Below, piece by piece: positions 26,401-35,024 of a DNA stretch of 62,383 nucleotides; the first letter of the stretch is position 1; each line of letters starts with the position of its first letter. Source of the stretch: an uncultured Clostridium sp. (lineage in GTDB: Bacteria > Bacillota > Clostridia > TANB77 > CAG-508); the NCBI GenBank assembly GCA_900553755.1, contig USEX01000005.1, positions 1 through 62,383 of the forward strand, given 5' to 3'. The position numbers and the translations under genes were made by a program. The notes under the pieces are model-generated. The model saw only the letters and a list, made by a program, of their open reading frames with translations. It searched no databases and was not told the origin of the DNA.

Positions 26401-29139
26401 TTATTTTACTTCATACCAGTTTGTTCCTTCAGATACTTCAACTTCTAATGGTATTGATAATTTTGCCGCTTCTACCATTGATTTCTTTAGTATCTCCTTT
26501 GCTTTTTCCTTATCTTCCATTTTTACTTCTATTAGCAATTCATCGTGTATTTGTAATATTAGTTTTGCATCTAGTTTACTCTTTTTTAATTCCTTATATA
26601 CATTTTTCATTGCTAATTTCATTATATCTGCAGCAGTACCTTGTATTGGTGTATTCATTGCAACTCTACTTCCAAATTGCCTTACCATATAATTATTTGA
26701 TTTCAACTCTGGTACATATCTTCTTCTATGGAACAAAGTCTCTACATATCCTTTGTTTTTAGCGCTTTCTACAATATCATCCATGAAGTGTTTTATTCCA
26801 TTATATTTTTCCAAATATTGTGTTATGTACTCTTTAGCTTGTTTATTAGACACCCCTAATTGATTTGCTAATCCAAAATCACTTATTCCATATACTATAC
26901 CAAAATTTACAGCTTTTGCAGATGACCTTTGCTCTTTTGTTACTTCTTCAATAGGAATATTTAATACTTTAGAAGCAGCTTGTTTGTGAATATCCTCTCC
27001 ATTTCTAAAGGCAGCCAACATATTTTCATCTTGTGAAATATGTGCTAATACTCTTAACTCTATTTGAGAATAATCTGCATCTATATATATATTTCCTTCT
27101 TTAGGCTTAAATGCTTTTCTAATATTTTTGCCAAGCTCTGCTCTAGTAGGAATATTTTGTAAATTTGGCTCCGTACTGCTAATTCTTCCTGTAGCAGTAA
27201 TAGTTTGGTGAAAATATGAATGTATTTTTTCAGTTATTGGATTTATATATTGTAATAATCCCTCTACATAAGTTGAATTTAGCTTAGTTAAAGTTCTATA
27301 TTGCAGTACTTTCTCCACTATAGGATGTTCGTTTCTTATTTTTTCCAATACATCTACATCTGTAGAATATCCGCTTTTAGTTTTCTTTTTGGATGGTAAA
27401 TTTAACTTTTCAAATAATATATTTCCTAGCTGTTGATGTGAATTTATATTAAATTCTTCTCCTGCTAGTTCATATATTTCATCTGTCAATGTACTTATCT
27501 GTTGCTTTAATTCTTCTCCAAAATCTTTTAGAGCTTCTTTATCCACGTACATTCCTTCATATTGCATGCTTCCCAATATCGGAACTAACGGCATCTCAAT
27601 CTCTGTAAACAATGACAATGATTCTGTTTCTTCTAGCTTTTGGGTCATTATTTCCAATAATTTTCCTATTACATATACTATTATAGTTTCTTCATACTTA
27701 TTTTTATCTTCTTCTTCTTCTTTTACTGTATCAAATAGATTTATTTGCTTATTTTCTTCATCTTTTTTACCTGTTTTTGATTCTAAATACTCATCAATGT
27801 CTATATCCAAATACTTAATTGATATTTCTTGTAAAGTTCCTTTACTTGTTGGGTTTAAGTCATATTCTGCTATTTTTGCATCAAAAAATATATTTTGTGG
27901 CTCTATTCCTAATTCTTTAAGTATCACATAATCAACACCTAAATCGTACCCTATTTTTTTAATATTTTCATCTTCGAAAATTTCTTTAAATTTTTCAATA
28001 AACTTCTTTTCTTCTATGTTATATATATATGTTGCTTCATTTAATTCATTATTATATATTGATATAGATTTTATTTTTTTATCAATTATTCTGTTTTCAT
28101 TTATCTTTTCTAATTCTAAATGATAAATTATTTCTTTTTTCTCTTTTATACTTTTTATTATTTCTGCTATGGCTTTTTCTTGGTTCATTCCAATTTCTTT
28201 AATACTAAATAATTCATCAATATTCTTATTCTGTGGCTTTGATAATTCATTTAATTTAAACCTATCAAGAAATCTATTGAAACGAAGTTCTTTAAATTTT
28301 TTCGTTACTTTTTCATTGTCCCAAGGTTGTACTTTAAGTTCTTCAATCGTTACATCCAATGGAGCATCCAACAAGATTCTTCCTAAAGTTTCAGACATAT
28401 ATGCTAATTCTTTATTATTTGTTAATTTTTCTTTTAGTGCCCCTTTTACAGTTGAATTTCCCGATTCTAAAGCTTCATACAATTTGCTTATACTTCCATA
28501 TTCTTGTATTAACTTTAGTGCAGTTTTTTCACCAACTCCTGGAACTCCTGGAATATTATCTGAAGTGTCTCCCATTAATCCCTTAACCTGAATTAACTGC
28601 TTAGGTTCCACTCCATATGTTTCTTTTATTTTTTCTTTATCATAGTCATCTTCTTCTGTTTTACCGGCTTTTGTTCTTGGAATTCTTATGATTATTCTAT
28701 CACTTGCAAGTTGGAATGTATCTCTATCCCCTGAAAGAATTGTTGTATTTATTCCTGCATCTTCAGCATTCTTTGACATGGTTCCTAAGATATCATCTGC
28801 TTCAAAGCCTTCTTTTTCTATGATAGTTATATTCATATCCCTCAATATTTCTTTTATTACAGGCATCTGCTCTGCAAGCTCTTCGGGCATTCCATGTCTT
28901 GTTGCTTTATACCCATCAAACATTTTGTGTCTATGTGTAGGAGCTTTCAAATCAAACGCTACGGCGATATATTCTGGTTTCAAATCTTCTAATTCTTTAA
29001 ATAAAATGGCTAAGAAGCCATATATTGCATTAGTATACATTCCTTCTGGCGTCGTCAACATTTTAGAGCTCATTATTCCATAAAAAGCTCTATTCATTAT
29101 ACTATTACCATCTATTATTAATAATCTATTACTACCCAA
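26401..29139 (-). CDS. polA: DNA polymerase I
   Basis: Pol I fills gaps and removes RNA primers. The 5'-3' exonuclease occupies about residues 1-290 (NRAFYG, DRDTFQLA, GVPGVGEKTA). The polymerase domain has motif A DADYSQIELRVLAH, motif B RSSAKAVNFGIVYG and motif C QIHDELLIEV. The middle 3'-5' exonuclease lacks the usual first DxE pair, so proofreading is probably absent, as in other Gram-positive Pol I proteins. At 912 residues it is full length. Translation starts at TTG, seven bases after GGAGG. Confidence 0.97.
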   Translation of the reverse strand: MGSNRLLIIDGNSIMNRAFYGIMSSKMLTTPEGMYTNAIYGFLAILFKELEDLKPEYIAVAFDLKAPTHRHKMFDGYKATRHGMPEELAEQMPVIKEILRDMNITIIEKEGFEADDILGTMSKNAEDAGINTTILSGDRDTFQLASDRIIIRIPRTKAGKTEEDDYDKEKIKETYGVEPKQLIQVKGLMGDTSDNIPGVPGVGEKTALKLIQEYGSISKLYEALESGNSTVKGALKEKLTNNKELAYMSETLGRILLDAPLDVTIEELKVQPWDNEKVTKKFKELRFNRFLDRFKLNELSKPQNKNIDELFSIKEIGMNQEKAIAEIIKSIKEKKEIIYHLELEKINENRIIDKKIKSISIYNNELNEATYIYNIEEKKFIEKFKEIFEDENIKKIGYDLGVDYVILKELGIEPQNIFFDAKIAEYDLNPTSKGTLQEISIKYLDIDIDEYLESKTGKKDEENKQINLFDTVKEEEEDKNKYEETIIVYVIGKLLEIMTQKLEETESLSLFTEIEMPLVPILGSMQYEGMYVDKEALKDFGEELKQQISTLTDEIYELAGEEFNINSHQQLGNILFEKLNLPSKKKTKSGYSTDVDVLEKIRNEHPIVEKVLQYRTLTKLNSTYVEGLLQYINPITEKIHSYFHQTITATGRISSTEPNLQNIPTRAELGKNIRKAFKPKEGNIYIDADYSQIELRVLAHISQDENMLAAFRNGEDIHKQAASKVLNIPIEEVTKEQRSSAKAVNFGIVYGISDFGLANQLGVSNKQAKEYITQYLEKYNGIKHFMDDIVESAKNKGYVETLFHRRRYVPELKSNNYMVRQFGSRVAMNTPIQGTAADIMKLAMKNVYKELKKSKLDAKLILQIHDELLIEVKMEDKEKAKEILKKSMVEAAKLSIPLEVEVSEGTNWYEVK

Positions 29140-29186
29140 ATTTTGCCTCCATATTTTAATCTTTCGGTTTCTTTAAAATCATCGAA

Positions 29187-29215
29187 ATTATATCACAAAG
29201 CAGTTAACTTTTCAA
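29187..29215 (-). promoter_or_regulatory. polA promoter, TTGAAA-17-TATAAT
   Basis: TTGAAA (29210-29215) and TATAAT (29187-29192) are 17 bases apart, with a TG one base before the -10 box. It should drive polA, the transglycosylase, galE and the genes after it. Confidence 0.8.
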
Positions 29216-29226
29216 TTCCAACATTA

Positions 29227-29814
29227 CTATTCTTTTATCCATTCATTGTCATTTAAATACATTATTTCATCATCTGTTAAAGTTTCCACTTTTTCATTCT
29301 CAGCTATTAATTTATTATAATACTCACGTCTATTTGAGTCATAATGACATATTAATATTCCATCATACAACTTAAGCCCTGACATATCTTTTTCATTAAT
29401 TGTATTTTCATCAAACTCTAGAACATGCTTTATACTCTTAGTTGCAATATGACTACCCGCACTTGCACCTATATATGTAACACCTTTATTTAAATAGCTA
29501 TATATATTTTTTTCAAATCCAGACTTTTTCAAATAATGTTTAAGTTCAAATGTGTTTCCTCCACATACATATATAATATCTATGTCCAAATCTTCAAATT
29601 CTTGTGGATGTTCATCATCAAAAAAATATACATTCTCTTCTTTAAAACCCAACTCAATATAGTCTTTCATATATTTTTCTTTATTATATCTGCCTTTTCT
29701 AGCTATTGGTATAACAAGCATTCTAACTTTATCTATCTCTATATTTAATTTCTTCTTAATTTTATTAAACACTTTAATATTTTCAAATCCCTTTGACGTT
29801 AATATTACTTTCAT
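29227..29814 (-). CDS. Peptidase E-like (S51) protein
   Basis: It belongs to the class I glutamine-amidotransferase-like fold. The serine nucleophile is Ser118 in YIGASAGSHIA, and the CGGNTF motif lies at 84-89. Peptidase E cleaves Asp-X dipeptides; the substrate here is unproved. At 195 residues it has a little below the usual length. AAAGAGGAAAAAG precedes the ATG. It is a cytoplasmic protein without signal sequence. Confidence 0.85.
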   Translation of the reverse strand: MKVILTSKGFENIKVFNKIKKKLNIEIDKVRMLVIPIARKGRYNKEKYMKDYIELGFKEENVYFFDDEHPQEFEDLDIDIIYVCGGNTFELKHYLKKSGFEKNIYSYLNKGVTYIGASAGSHIATKSIKHVLEFDENTINEKDMSGLKLYDGILICHYDSNRREYYNKLIAENEKVETLTDDEIMYLNDNEWIKE

Positions 29815-29840
29815 CTTTTTCCTCTTTCTTTTATAAAATT

Positions 29841-29872
29841 TGAATCTCCATACAAGTCTGTACAGAGATTCA
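29841..29872 (-). terminator. Hairpin terminator of a decayed gene
   Basis: TGAATCTC pairs with GAGATTCA, with an inner TACA/TGTA pairing. AATTTTAT follows on the minus strand. It stands 16 bases after the stop of the gene remnant described next. Confidence 0.6.
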
Positions 29873-29888
29873 ATAGTAAAAACTACTT

Positions 29889-30069
29889 TTACTTAATCAT
29901 ACATTCATTTAGGAAATCTTTAAATGCAGTTGCAATTACCTCATTTGCTTTTTCTTCCATATTTTCCAGTATCATTACATTTTCAGTATTAAAATAACCA
30001 CTTTCTTCTCTAAATATCCTCTATATTTAATTTCATAGTTCATTAAGACATCATACCCTTTAAATATCT
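29889..30069 (-). pseudogene. 3' remnant of an unidentified gene
   Basis: On the minus strand one frame gives FKGYDVLMNYEIKYRGYLEK, and the next frame continues as EESGYFNTENVMILENMEEK and VIATAFKDFLNECMIK, ending in TAA at 29889-29891. Codon use and the good terminator suggest the end of a real gene that lost its 5' part and took a frameshift. I do not recognise the family. It lies between the truncated ZIP gene and the peptidase E gene. The rest of the 29815-30173 gap shows nothing else. Confidence 0.45.
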
Positions 30070-30173
30070 ATTATAATTTTACGTAAACATTTGTTTTTAT
30101 CAATAGTTAAAAATAAATTTCAAAATTTTTTCAAACTCTGAAATCTAAGTATTTATATTAAATTCAAATTGTT

Positions 30174-30596
30174 TTATCTAGCATACTGTCTACTTTGTAA
30201 TCTACCTTCTGGTATGTTATGTAGCGTCACAGCAAGTACTAGCATTGATGTGCTTTTTACTTTGTCTTTCATTGTTTGATTTTTTTTCTTATTTCTAGCC
30301 CCTTCTATATTACCTACTTTTTTATCCAAATACATCAGAGAAATTATTCCTAGAGAAAATCCTAAGCTTGCTGGAACCCATGCTTCTACTTTTCCTTGCT
30401 CTTGTGCCATATTTATTGCTGGAATCAATAATGACCATATAGATGCCGCTATCATTACACCTGCTGAGAAACCTAGTAATATTTTTTTCACCAGTATCGT
30501 CATTTTGCCTTTTAGTAAGAACACAAATGCAGATCCAAGTGTAGTTCCAAAAAATGGAATAAGTATTCCTATGCTTGTTATTTCTATGCTATTCAT
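30174..30596 (-). pseudogene. ZIP-family metal transporter, truncated
   Basis: ZIP transporters import zinc or related metals. The first three helices and the metal-site motif LAVTLHNIPEG are present. Right after this motif the sequence diverges to RLQSRQYAR and stops, at 140 residues instead of about 260. The lost half contains the second metal motif, so the product should not transport. A deletion probably joined this gene to the remnant downstream. The ATG at 30596 has a GGAGCAATT-like upstream site. Confidence 0.8.
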
Positions 30597-30671
30597 GTAA
30601 TTGCTCCTTTTATAGTATTATACAATATATATTATTGTGATTTACATAATGTTGTTACTGTCATATAAAAA

Positions 30672-30697
30672 ATAGCCATATTTTTTTATATGACTAT
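30672..30697 (-). terminator. Terminator of the acyltransferase gene
   Basis: ATAGTCATAT pairs with ATATGGCTAT (one G-U pair) and is followed by a run of six T on the minus strand. The stem includes the stop codon. Confidence 0.75.
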
Positions 30698-31749
30698 GGT
30701 ACTAATCTTTTTAATATTGGTATTTTCTTTATGGTATATACTATTATTAATGATATTGCGTATGTACTTATTATCCCAAATGTTCTCCATTGCCAAGACC
30801 ACATGTTTATATTGAAAATCTTTAATTCATAATAATTTATTATTATGTGTATTAAGTATATCCCAAATGTACAGCTGGCAATCTTTGATATAATATTGCA
30901 TATTTTTTCATTTTTTTGAATTCTATCAAATTTTAAATTTTTTATAAATAAAAACACTGCACTTGCTAGAAATACTGCGTGAAATTGGCTATACTGAAAT
31001 AAAATGCGGTCTGTTTTTCCTTCTTTTGTTGATAATATATATGTTACTATATATCTAAAAACTATAGAAATTATGGCTGCAACATATACTAAAATTCTAG
31101 TATTCTTATCAAAATTTTCATGTGACAATAAAAATCCTAATAAGCAATAGAATATTGGCCATGTGAATTGTATCATCATATATGTATTACATGGTATTTG
31201 GGAAAAGTCTAGAATCGTTGGCAACACAGAATTAAATATAAAGAATGTAATTACTGCATACCAAAGTACTTTTCTGTATTTTTCTTCTGATAATACTGAT
31301 ATTACAGGTAATGTTAAGTAAACACCAATTATAACAAACATAAAGTAATATATTGTTTCTTCACCATTTGTAAATAAAACTGTTAGTAGTATTTTAATAG
31401 ATATTTTGCTAATACTAAGAAGCCCTGTATTATATTTCCACACAATCATAAAGATTGCCCAAAATACAAATGGAATTACTATCTTAATAAATCTCTTCTT
31501 AAAAAATGTTTTTGTATCATATCTTTCTCTATATTGCATCAACGTTGTTCCGGTAATCATCAGAAATACTGGCACTGCCCAAAAAAACAAGCATTCCACA
31601 ACCAAGCTAGCACTCCATTCACTAATATGGTTGGCTTCAAAATAATGCACTACCTTGTTTTGATGTAATGCCACAACCGCAATGCATGCTAATATATTTA
31701 ATATATCTACATATAATAATCTATTTTTTATTTCACATTCCCTTTTCAT
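30694..31749 (-). CDS. Membrane acyltransferase (Acyltransferase_3 family)
   Basis: The 351 residues form about ten membrane helices. The N-terminal YVDILNILACIAVVALH with its conserved His and the later FFWAVPVFLMITG fit the family of membrane O-acyltransferases that modify surface sugars. No SGNH domain is fused. It starts 18 bases after the mechanosensitive channel gene. The substrate could be a wall polymer or the polysaccharide made by the later cluster; this is inference. Confidence 0.85.
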   Translation of the reverse strand: MKRECEIKNRLLYVDILNILACIAVVALHQNKVVHYFEANHISEWSASLVVECLFFWAVPVFLMITGTTLMQYRERYDTKTFFKKRFIKIVIPFVFWAIFMIVWKYNTGLLSISKISIKILLTVLFTNGEETIYYFMFVIIGVYLTLPVISVLSEEKYRKVLWYAVITFFIFNSVLPTILDFSQIPCNTYMMIQFTWPIFYCLLGFLLSHENFDKNTRILVYVAAIISIVFRYIVTYILSTKEGKTDRILFQYSQFHAVFLASAVFLFIKNLKFDRIQKNEKICNIISKIASCTFGIYLIHIIINYYELKIFNINMWSWQWRTFGIISTYAISLIIVYTIKKIPILKRLVP

Positions 31750-31767
31750 CTTCTTTCGTAATCCTCT

Positions 31768-32559
31768 CTAACATTGGTGAATATCAATTTGAGTATATGG
31801 AATTGATATTTTTGCCTTGTCCATCGCAATTTTTAAAGTTCTTAATGCTTGCCTTTTTATTGCTAATTTATATTCTGGAGAACAAGTTATTAAAAGCTTA
31901 TATATAACGCTTGAATCTGTAAATTCTCCTATTCCAATATATTTGCAATCCTTTACATGTTCAAAGGATTTAATTTCTTCCACAATTGCAGGCATTATGC
32001 TTTCAACTTCTTCTACACTTTTTTCATATGGAGCTGGAATAGAGATTCCAAGCCAGTCTGACACTTTTTCTGCCTGCTCAATATGCCTATTTGTAATCGA
32101 TACGATATCATTTGTGTCTAAGTCTTGTAATTTTGTCGTCTTTAAGCCAAGTGAAATTACTTTCCCAGTTATTCCATTGTATTTTATTACATCTCCTGCT
32201 TCAAAAAAATGATCCGATATAATATTCTTGCCAGCAATTAAATCTTTAAGGGCATCTTGAATTGCAAGACCCACAACAATACCTACAATTCCTAAACTGG
32301 CAATTAATGAAGATACATTTACTCCATTAACCTCAAGTAAAAGTATTAATACAACCATTCCGAAAATATATTTCATAACGCTATTAAATACTATTACACT
32401 ATTTTGTTTTTTTCTATCCTTTTTCGCTATTTTCATAGTAGCAGTTACAGTTTTATCTGCTATTCCTTTCATAATATTGTATAAAATGATAGCTACTATT
32501 ATAATTATTACTGATTTTGCTAGATTTGTATTTAGAATATTTTTAATATTTTCTTGCAT
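31768..32559 (-). CDS. MscS-family mechanosensitive channel
   Basis: MscS channels release solutes upon hypo-osmotic shock. Three N-terminal membrane segments are followed by the pore-lining helix ASLGIVGIVVGLAIQDALKD, then the beta domain with FEAGDVIKYNGITGKV and the C-terminal alpha/beta part. At 263 residues it is a compact form. It has AGGAGG before the ATG and a strong promoter upstream. It forms a two-gene unit with the acyltransferase. Confidence 0.93.
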   Translation of the reverse strand: MQENIKNILNTNLAKSVIIIIVAIILYNIMKGIADKTVTATMKIAKKDRKKQNSVIVFNSVMKYIFGMVVLILLLEVNGVNVSSLIASLGIVGIVVGLAIQDALKDLIAGKNIISDHFFEAGDVIKYNGITGKVISLGLKTTKLQDLDTNDIVSITNRHIEQAEKVSDWLGISIPAPYEKSVEEVESIMPAIVEEIKSFEHVKDCKYIGIGEFTDSSVIYKLLITCSPEYKLAIKRQALRTLKIAMDKAKISIPYTQIDIHQC

Positions 32560-32584
32560 AGATTCCTCCTAAAATTTCAGTTTG

Positions 32585-32613
32585 ATTATACCAAAGAAAT
32601 ATTGTATTTACAA
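32585..32613 (-). promoter_or_regulatory. Promoter of the MscS gene, TTGTAA-17-TATAAT
   Basis: TTGTAA (32608-32613) and TATAAT (32585-32590) have a 17-base spacer, and TGG makes an extended -10. The AGGAGG site and start codon follow at once. Upstream of it, at 32666-32687, lies a perfect A+T palindrome (arms ATAACTTTATA and TATAAAGTTAT) of unknown role. Confidence 0.75.
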
Positions 32614-32725
32614 TAAAAAAATTGTCATAATTTTAATGTTTTTATAATCTTTTTGTGGACGCTATATAACTTTATATATAAAGTTATAATCATGAATAAC
32701 CCACGTGAGCATTTAATTGACAATG

Positions 32726-32771
32726 AAAAAGGAGTTACCACCCAGTTAATAACTAGTTGTAACCCCTTTTT
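32726..32771. terminator. Bidirectional terminator of the three-gene cassette
   Basis: GAAAAAGGAGTTAC pairs with GTAACCCCTTTTT (one G-U) around a loop of about 20 bases. T-runs follow on either strand. Confidence 0.75.
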
Positions 32772-33291
32772 ATTTTAAAGCAGACTCTCTTAATTTATTA
32801 ATTTCATTTTTTAACTTCTCATCCAGTAAACTATAATCAACCTTTCCTTTTCTTACGGCAGCATTTAAAATTTCTCGTATGTCACTTTTCGTATATTCCC
32901 TGAGGTTTTTATCATCTTTTAGAGCATCTATAATAACATTAGATACATCAGCCAAACTTTTATATGTAAGATTTTTAATATTATAATGAAACCTGCCAAT
33001 TCCCTTTACATTTGGATGTGATGCTTCATTCTTTACTTCCAATTTACTATTTTCAATTATTTCATTACTAATTCTTAGCGTCCACATTCCTTCAATCTTT
33101 TTTGCTCCAGTAACCATAGCTAATACAGCATCATCTTCGTTTTCTACAGCCCAAAGCGATAGTGTATTATCATTATTTCTAAATTCTTTCGTTATTGTTT
33201 TTGCTTCAATTTTATTCACATCAAAGCCTTCCACAAGATCTTCGGTTTTAGGCCATAATGCTCTATTAATTATCCTTATATAATTAGGCAT
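32770..33291 (-). CDS. Unknown protein, third gene of an accessory cassette
   Basis: The product has 173 residues, is soluble, and has no signal sequence. Notable segments are RALWPKTED near the N-terminus, NNDNTLSLWAVEN, and HPNVKGIGRFHYNI. The C-terminal third is helical and charged. I have the impression of having seen NTLSxW proteins as hypothetical genes in other bacteria, but cannot name a family. Its start overlaps the end of the HEAT-like gene by eight bases, so it is translated from the same message. It ends inside the terminator. Confidence 0.7.
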   Translation of the reverse strand: MPNYIRIINRALWPKTEDLVEGFDVNKIEAKTITKEFRNNDNTLSLWAVENEDDAVLAMVTGAKKIEGMWTLRISNEIIENSKLEVKNEASHPNVKGIGRFHYNIKNLTYKSLADVSNVIIDALKDDKNLREYTKSDIREILNAAVRKGKVDYSLLDEKLKNEINKLRESALK

Positions 33292-33958
33292 CTATTACTA
33301 CTTCTTCCTTTAAATTAATTATAATTTTGTTTACATATCTCTGCATCCATGGTTCACTAAACTTAACACTTTCTAATGCATTAATACTATCTTCACTTTT
33401 CCAATTTTCAAATGCTTCTATTGCCTTTTGTTGCACATCCATACTTTTATGAGAAAAACATGCAATTGCCATTGTTTGTCCATAAGGTTTTACTTTTTCA
33501 TAATCGATTTCTGCAAGTGCATTTAATATTTTTACAATAAAATCTTCATTTTGAAAATTGTTATAGAATATTTTCAAAATTGCTTTAAGCACGCGTTCAT
33601 CATTTATATTTTCTATAATAAATTCATCAAAGTCTGATAGCCTTCCCCATTCTACACTGCTGTTACTCAATAAAATCAGTATTTTATTTTCTAATTCAAC
33701 ATCAGTCTCATTTTCATTTATTATGGAATCATCTGAATTTGATTCATTTTTTATTAAAAAATTTTTATTCTCTAAATTCTGAGAACTATACATACTATAT
33801 ATCTTCTTCATATAATTAGTATATTCAATAATATCTTTTTTTATTATATTTTTTATTAATACCTGATTTATTTTGTTAGTATAATACTCATCTCCATTAA
33901 AAATATTATAAATATTTGTATTATTATTTTTATATAATTTTTTCTTTTCAATTTTCAT
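33284..33958 (-). CDS. HEAT-repeat-like protein, second gene of an accessory cassette
   Basis: The product has 224 residues. The C-terminal half (from about residue 90) is a series of short amphipathic helices such as RVLKAILKIFYNN, FIVKILNALAEIDYEKV and VQQKAIEAFENW, resembling HEAT repeats that bind other proteins. The N-terminal half is Asn/Lys-rich and probably flexible. It overlaps both neighbours (11 bases upstream, 8 downstream). It may be a bridge or adaptor between the other two products. Function unknown. Confidence 0.7.
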   Translation of the reverse strand: MKIEKKKLYKNNNTNIYNIFNGDEYYTNKINQVLIKNIIKKDIIEYTNYMKKIYSMYSSQNLENKNFLIKNESNSDDSIINENETDVELENKILILLSNSSVEWGRLSDFDEFIIENINDERVLKAILKIFYNNFQNEDFIVKILNALAEIDYEKVKPYGQTMAIACFSHKSMDVQQKAIEAFENWKSEDSINALESVKFSEPWMQRYVNKIIINLKEEVVIDA

Positions 33959-34697
33959 TCTCTACCAACTCCTGTATATTAGAGTATATTGTTTTATTAT
34001 ATCCAATAGCTACATTGAAGAATTTACTTATATTGGTTGTATCAAATCTATAACTTTTTATTTCCGGTGTTGTATTAATATCCATCTGTAAGATGATTCC
34101 ATTACATTCAACGCTCTTATCATCAATTACAACTTGGGCTTTTTTTACCTTATTAATATTTGTGCCAACATTTATAGTCTCATTATCAAAATCTTCGCAA
34201 ATAACTTGAGACATAATTCTTTCATTCCATTCATCAGAACCATTTTCATTATAAAAATTCAATAACTTTTCTTTTTTATTGTACTTGGATGTTAAAATCT
34301 TAGACTCATCATCTCCAAGCACATACATTGTATTCAGTGCTAATCTGTTACCACTTTTACTGTAATTTTCAAGGAGTTTTGTAATCATATCTATTGCTTC
34401 AATTGATAATGTTTCTAAATTCATATCTTTATATTTTTCTTTTTCCTTATAAGCTATTGATAGATCAAGTCTGCTATTTCCAATATTAATATTCCATCCA
34501 TCTTCATTTGTAAGCGATATTCTATTATTTATTTGAGAAGGAATTATATCTAATGGAATTTCTTGAAAAACTGAAGGAACAAAATTTTTATCTTCATATA
34601 AAGACAATAAATTGATAATTGTTTTTGAATTGTTAGGTGATATGTCCGAAAAATCTCCAAAAACTGTAAATTGATAATTTAAATTTTTATTCTCCAT
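33948..34697 (-). CDS. Unknown protein, first gene of an accessory cassette
   Basis: The product has about 249 residues and is soluble. The N-terminal part contains VFGDFSDISPNN, VPSVFQEIP and LTNEDGWNINIGNSRLDL, which look like conserved blocks; the DGWNI(x)IG...R pattern may bind a ligand or protein. I cannot name the family. The start at 34697 has GGAG six bases upstream; an ATG four codons earlier has none. It follows a consensus promoter and leads three overlapping genes, which together form one self-contained unit inserted between the polysaccharide operon and the channel genes. Confidence 0.7.
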   Translation of the reverse strand: MENKNLNYQFTVFGDFSDISPNNSKTIINLLSLYEDKNFVPSVFQEIPLDIIPSQINNRISLTNEDGWNINIGNSRLDLSIAYKEKEKYKDMNLETLSIEAIDMITKLLENYSKSGNRLALNTMYVLGDDESKILTSKYNKKEKLLNFYNENGSDEWNERIMSQVICEDFDNETINVGTNINKVKKAQVVIDDKSVECNGIILQMDINTTPEIKSYRFDTTNISKFFNVAIGYNKTIYSNIQELVENEN

Positions 34698-34729
34698 TTC
34701 TTTCTCCATTTCTTTTATTAACTAACAAT

Positions 34730-34758
34730 ATTATATGTTCCCTCTTTATTCTTGTCAA
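34730..34758 (-). promoter_or_regulatory. Consensus promoter of the three-gene cassette
   Basis: TTGACA (34753-34758) and TATAAT (34730-34735) are both perfect, with a 17-base spacer. The leader before the first gene is only about 25 bases. Confidence 0.9.
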
Positions 34759-34764
34759 CATAAA

Positions 34765-34845
34765 TCATTCGACAAATTCTGACACATATTCTAAATACCT
34801 AGAATCAATCTCATACACAATAAATTTTTCATCTTTTATCTTCAT
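34765..34845 (-). CDS. Possible 26-residue peptide
   Basis: An ATG with a good GAGGTG site (AAAAGAGGTGAAAT upstream) opens a frame of 26 codons encoding MKIKDEKFIVYEIDSRYLEY plus six residues, ending in TGA. It stops just before the consensus promoter of the cassette. It is either a true short gene or the beginning of a gene whose remainder was lost when the cassette arrived. No family is recognisable. Confidence 0.35.
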   Translation of the reverse strand: MKIKDEKFIVYEIDSRYLEYVSEFVE

Positions 34846-34865
34846 ATTTCACCTCTTTTCGCACA

Positions 34866-34913
34866 AAAATAGAGATTACAATTAGTAGTTAATACTAGTT
34901 ATAATCCCTATTT
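34866..34913 (-). terminator. Terminator of the polysaccharide operon
   Basis: AAATAGGGATTA pairs with TAATCTCTATTT, with inner ACTAGT/ACTA pairings. CTATTTTTG follows on the minus strand. It closes the operon that begins near 55.1 kb. Confidence 0.75.
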
Positions 34914-34918
34914 CATTC

Positions 34919-35024
34919 TTAATTCTCCTGTACAGCCGGAGCTTGCTAATCTTTAATTTCCTCTAAATCGGGAACTTACTCATCTTTCACTGTTTGGGTT
35001 GTTTGCTCAATAATCTTATTTCTC
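34919..35024 (-). other. Degenerate coding-like tail after rfbB
   Basis: One minus-strand frame running from the end of rfbB reads NKIIEQTTQTVKDE, stop, VPDLEEIKD, stop, QAPAVQEN, stop. The acidic, Pro/Gln-rich composition looks like a protein C-terminus broken by two nonsense changes. It could be the remnant of a last operon gene. Confidence 0.3.

Noticed and set aside
32697..32783. Plus-strand frame of 28 codons beginning at ATG 32697 near a TATAAT
   Set aside because: It runs through the terminator stem, has no ribosome binding site and ends in the complementary strand of the cassette. Not supported as a gene.
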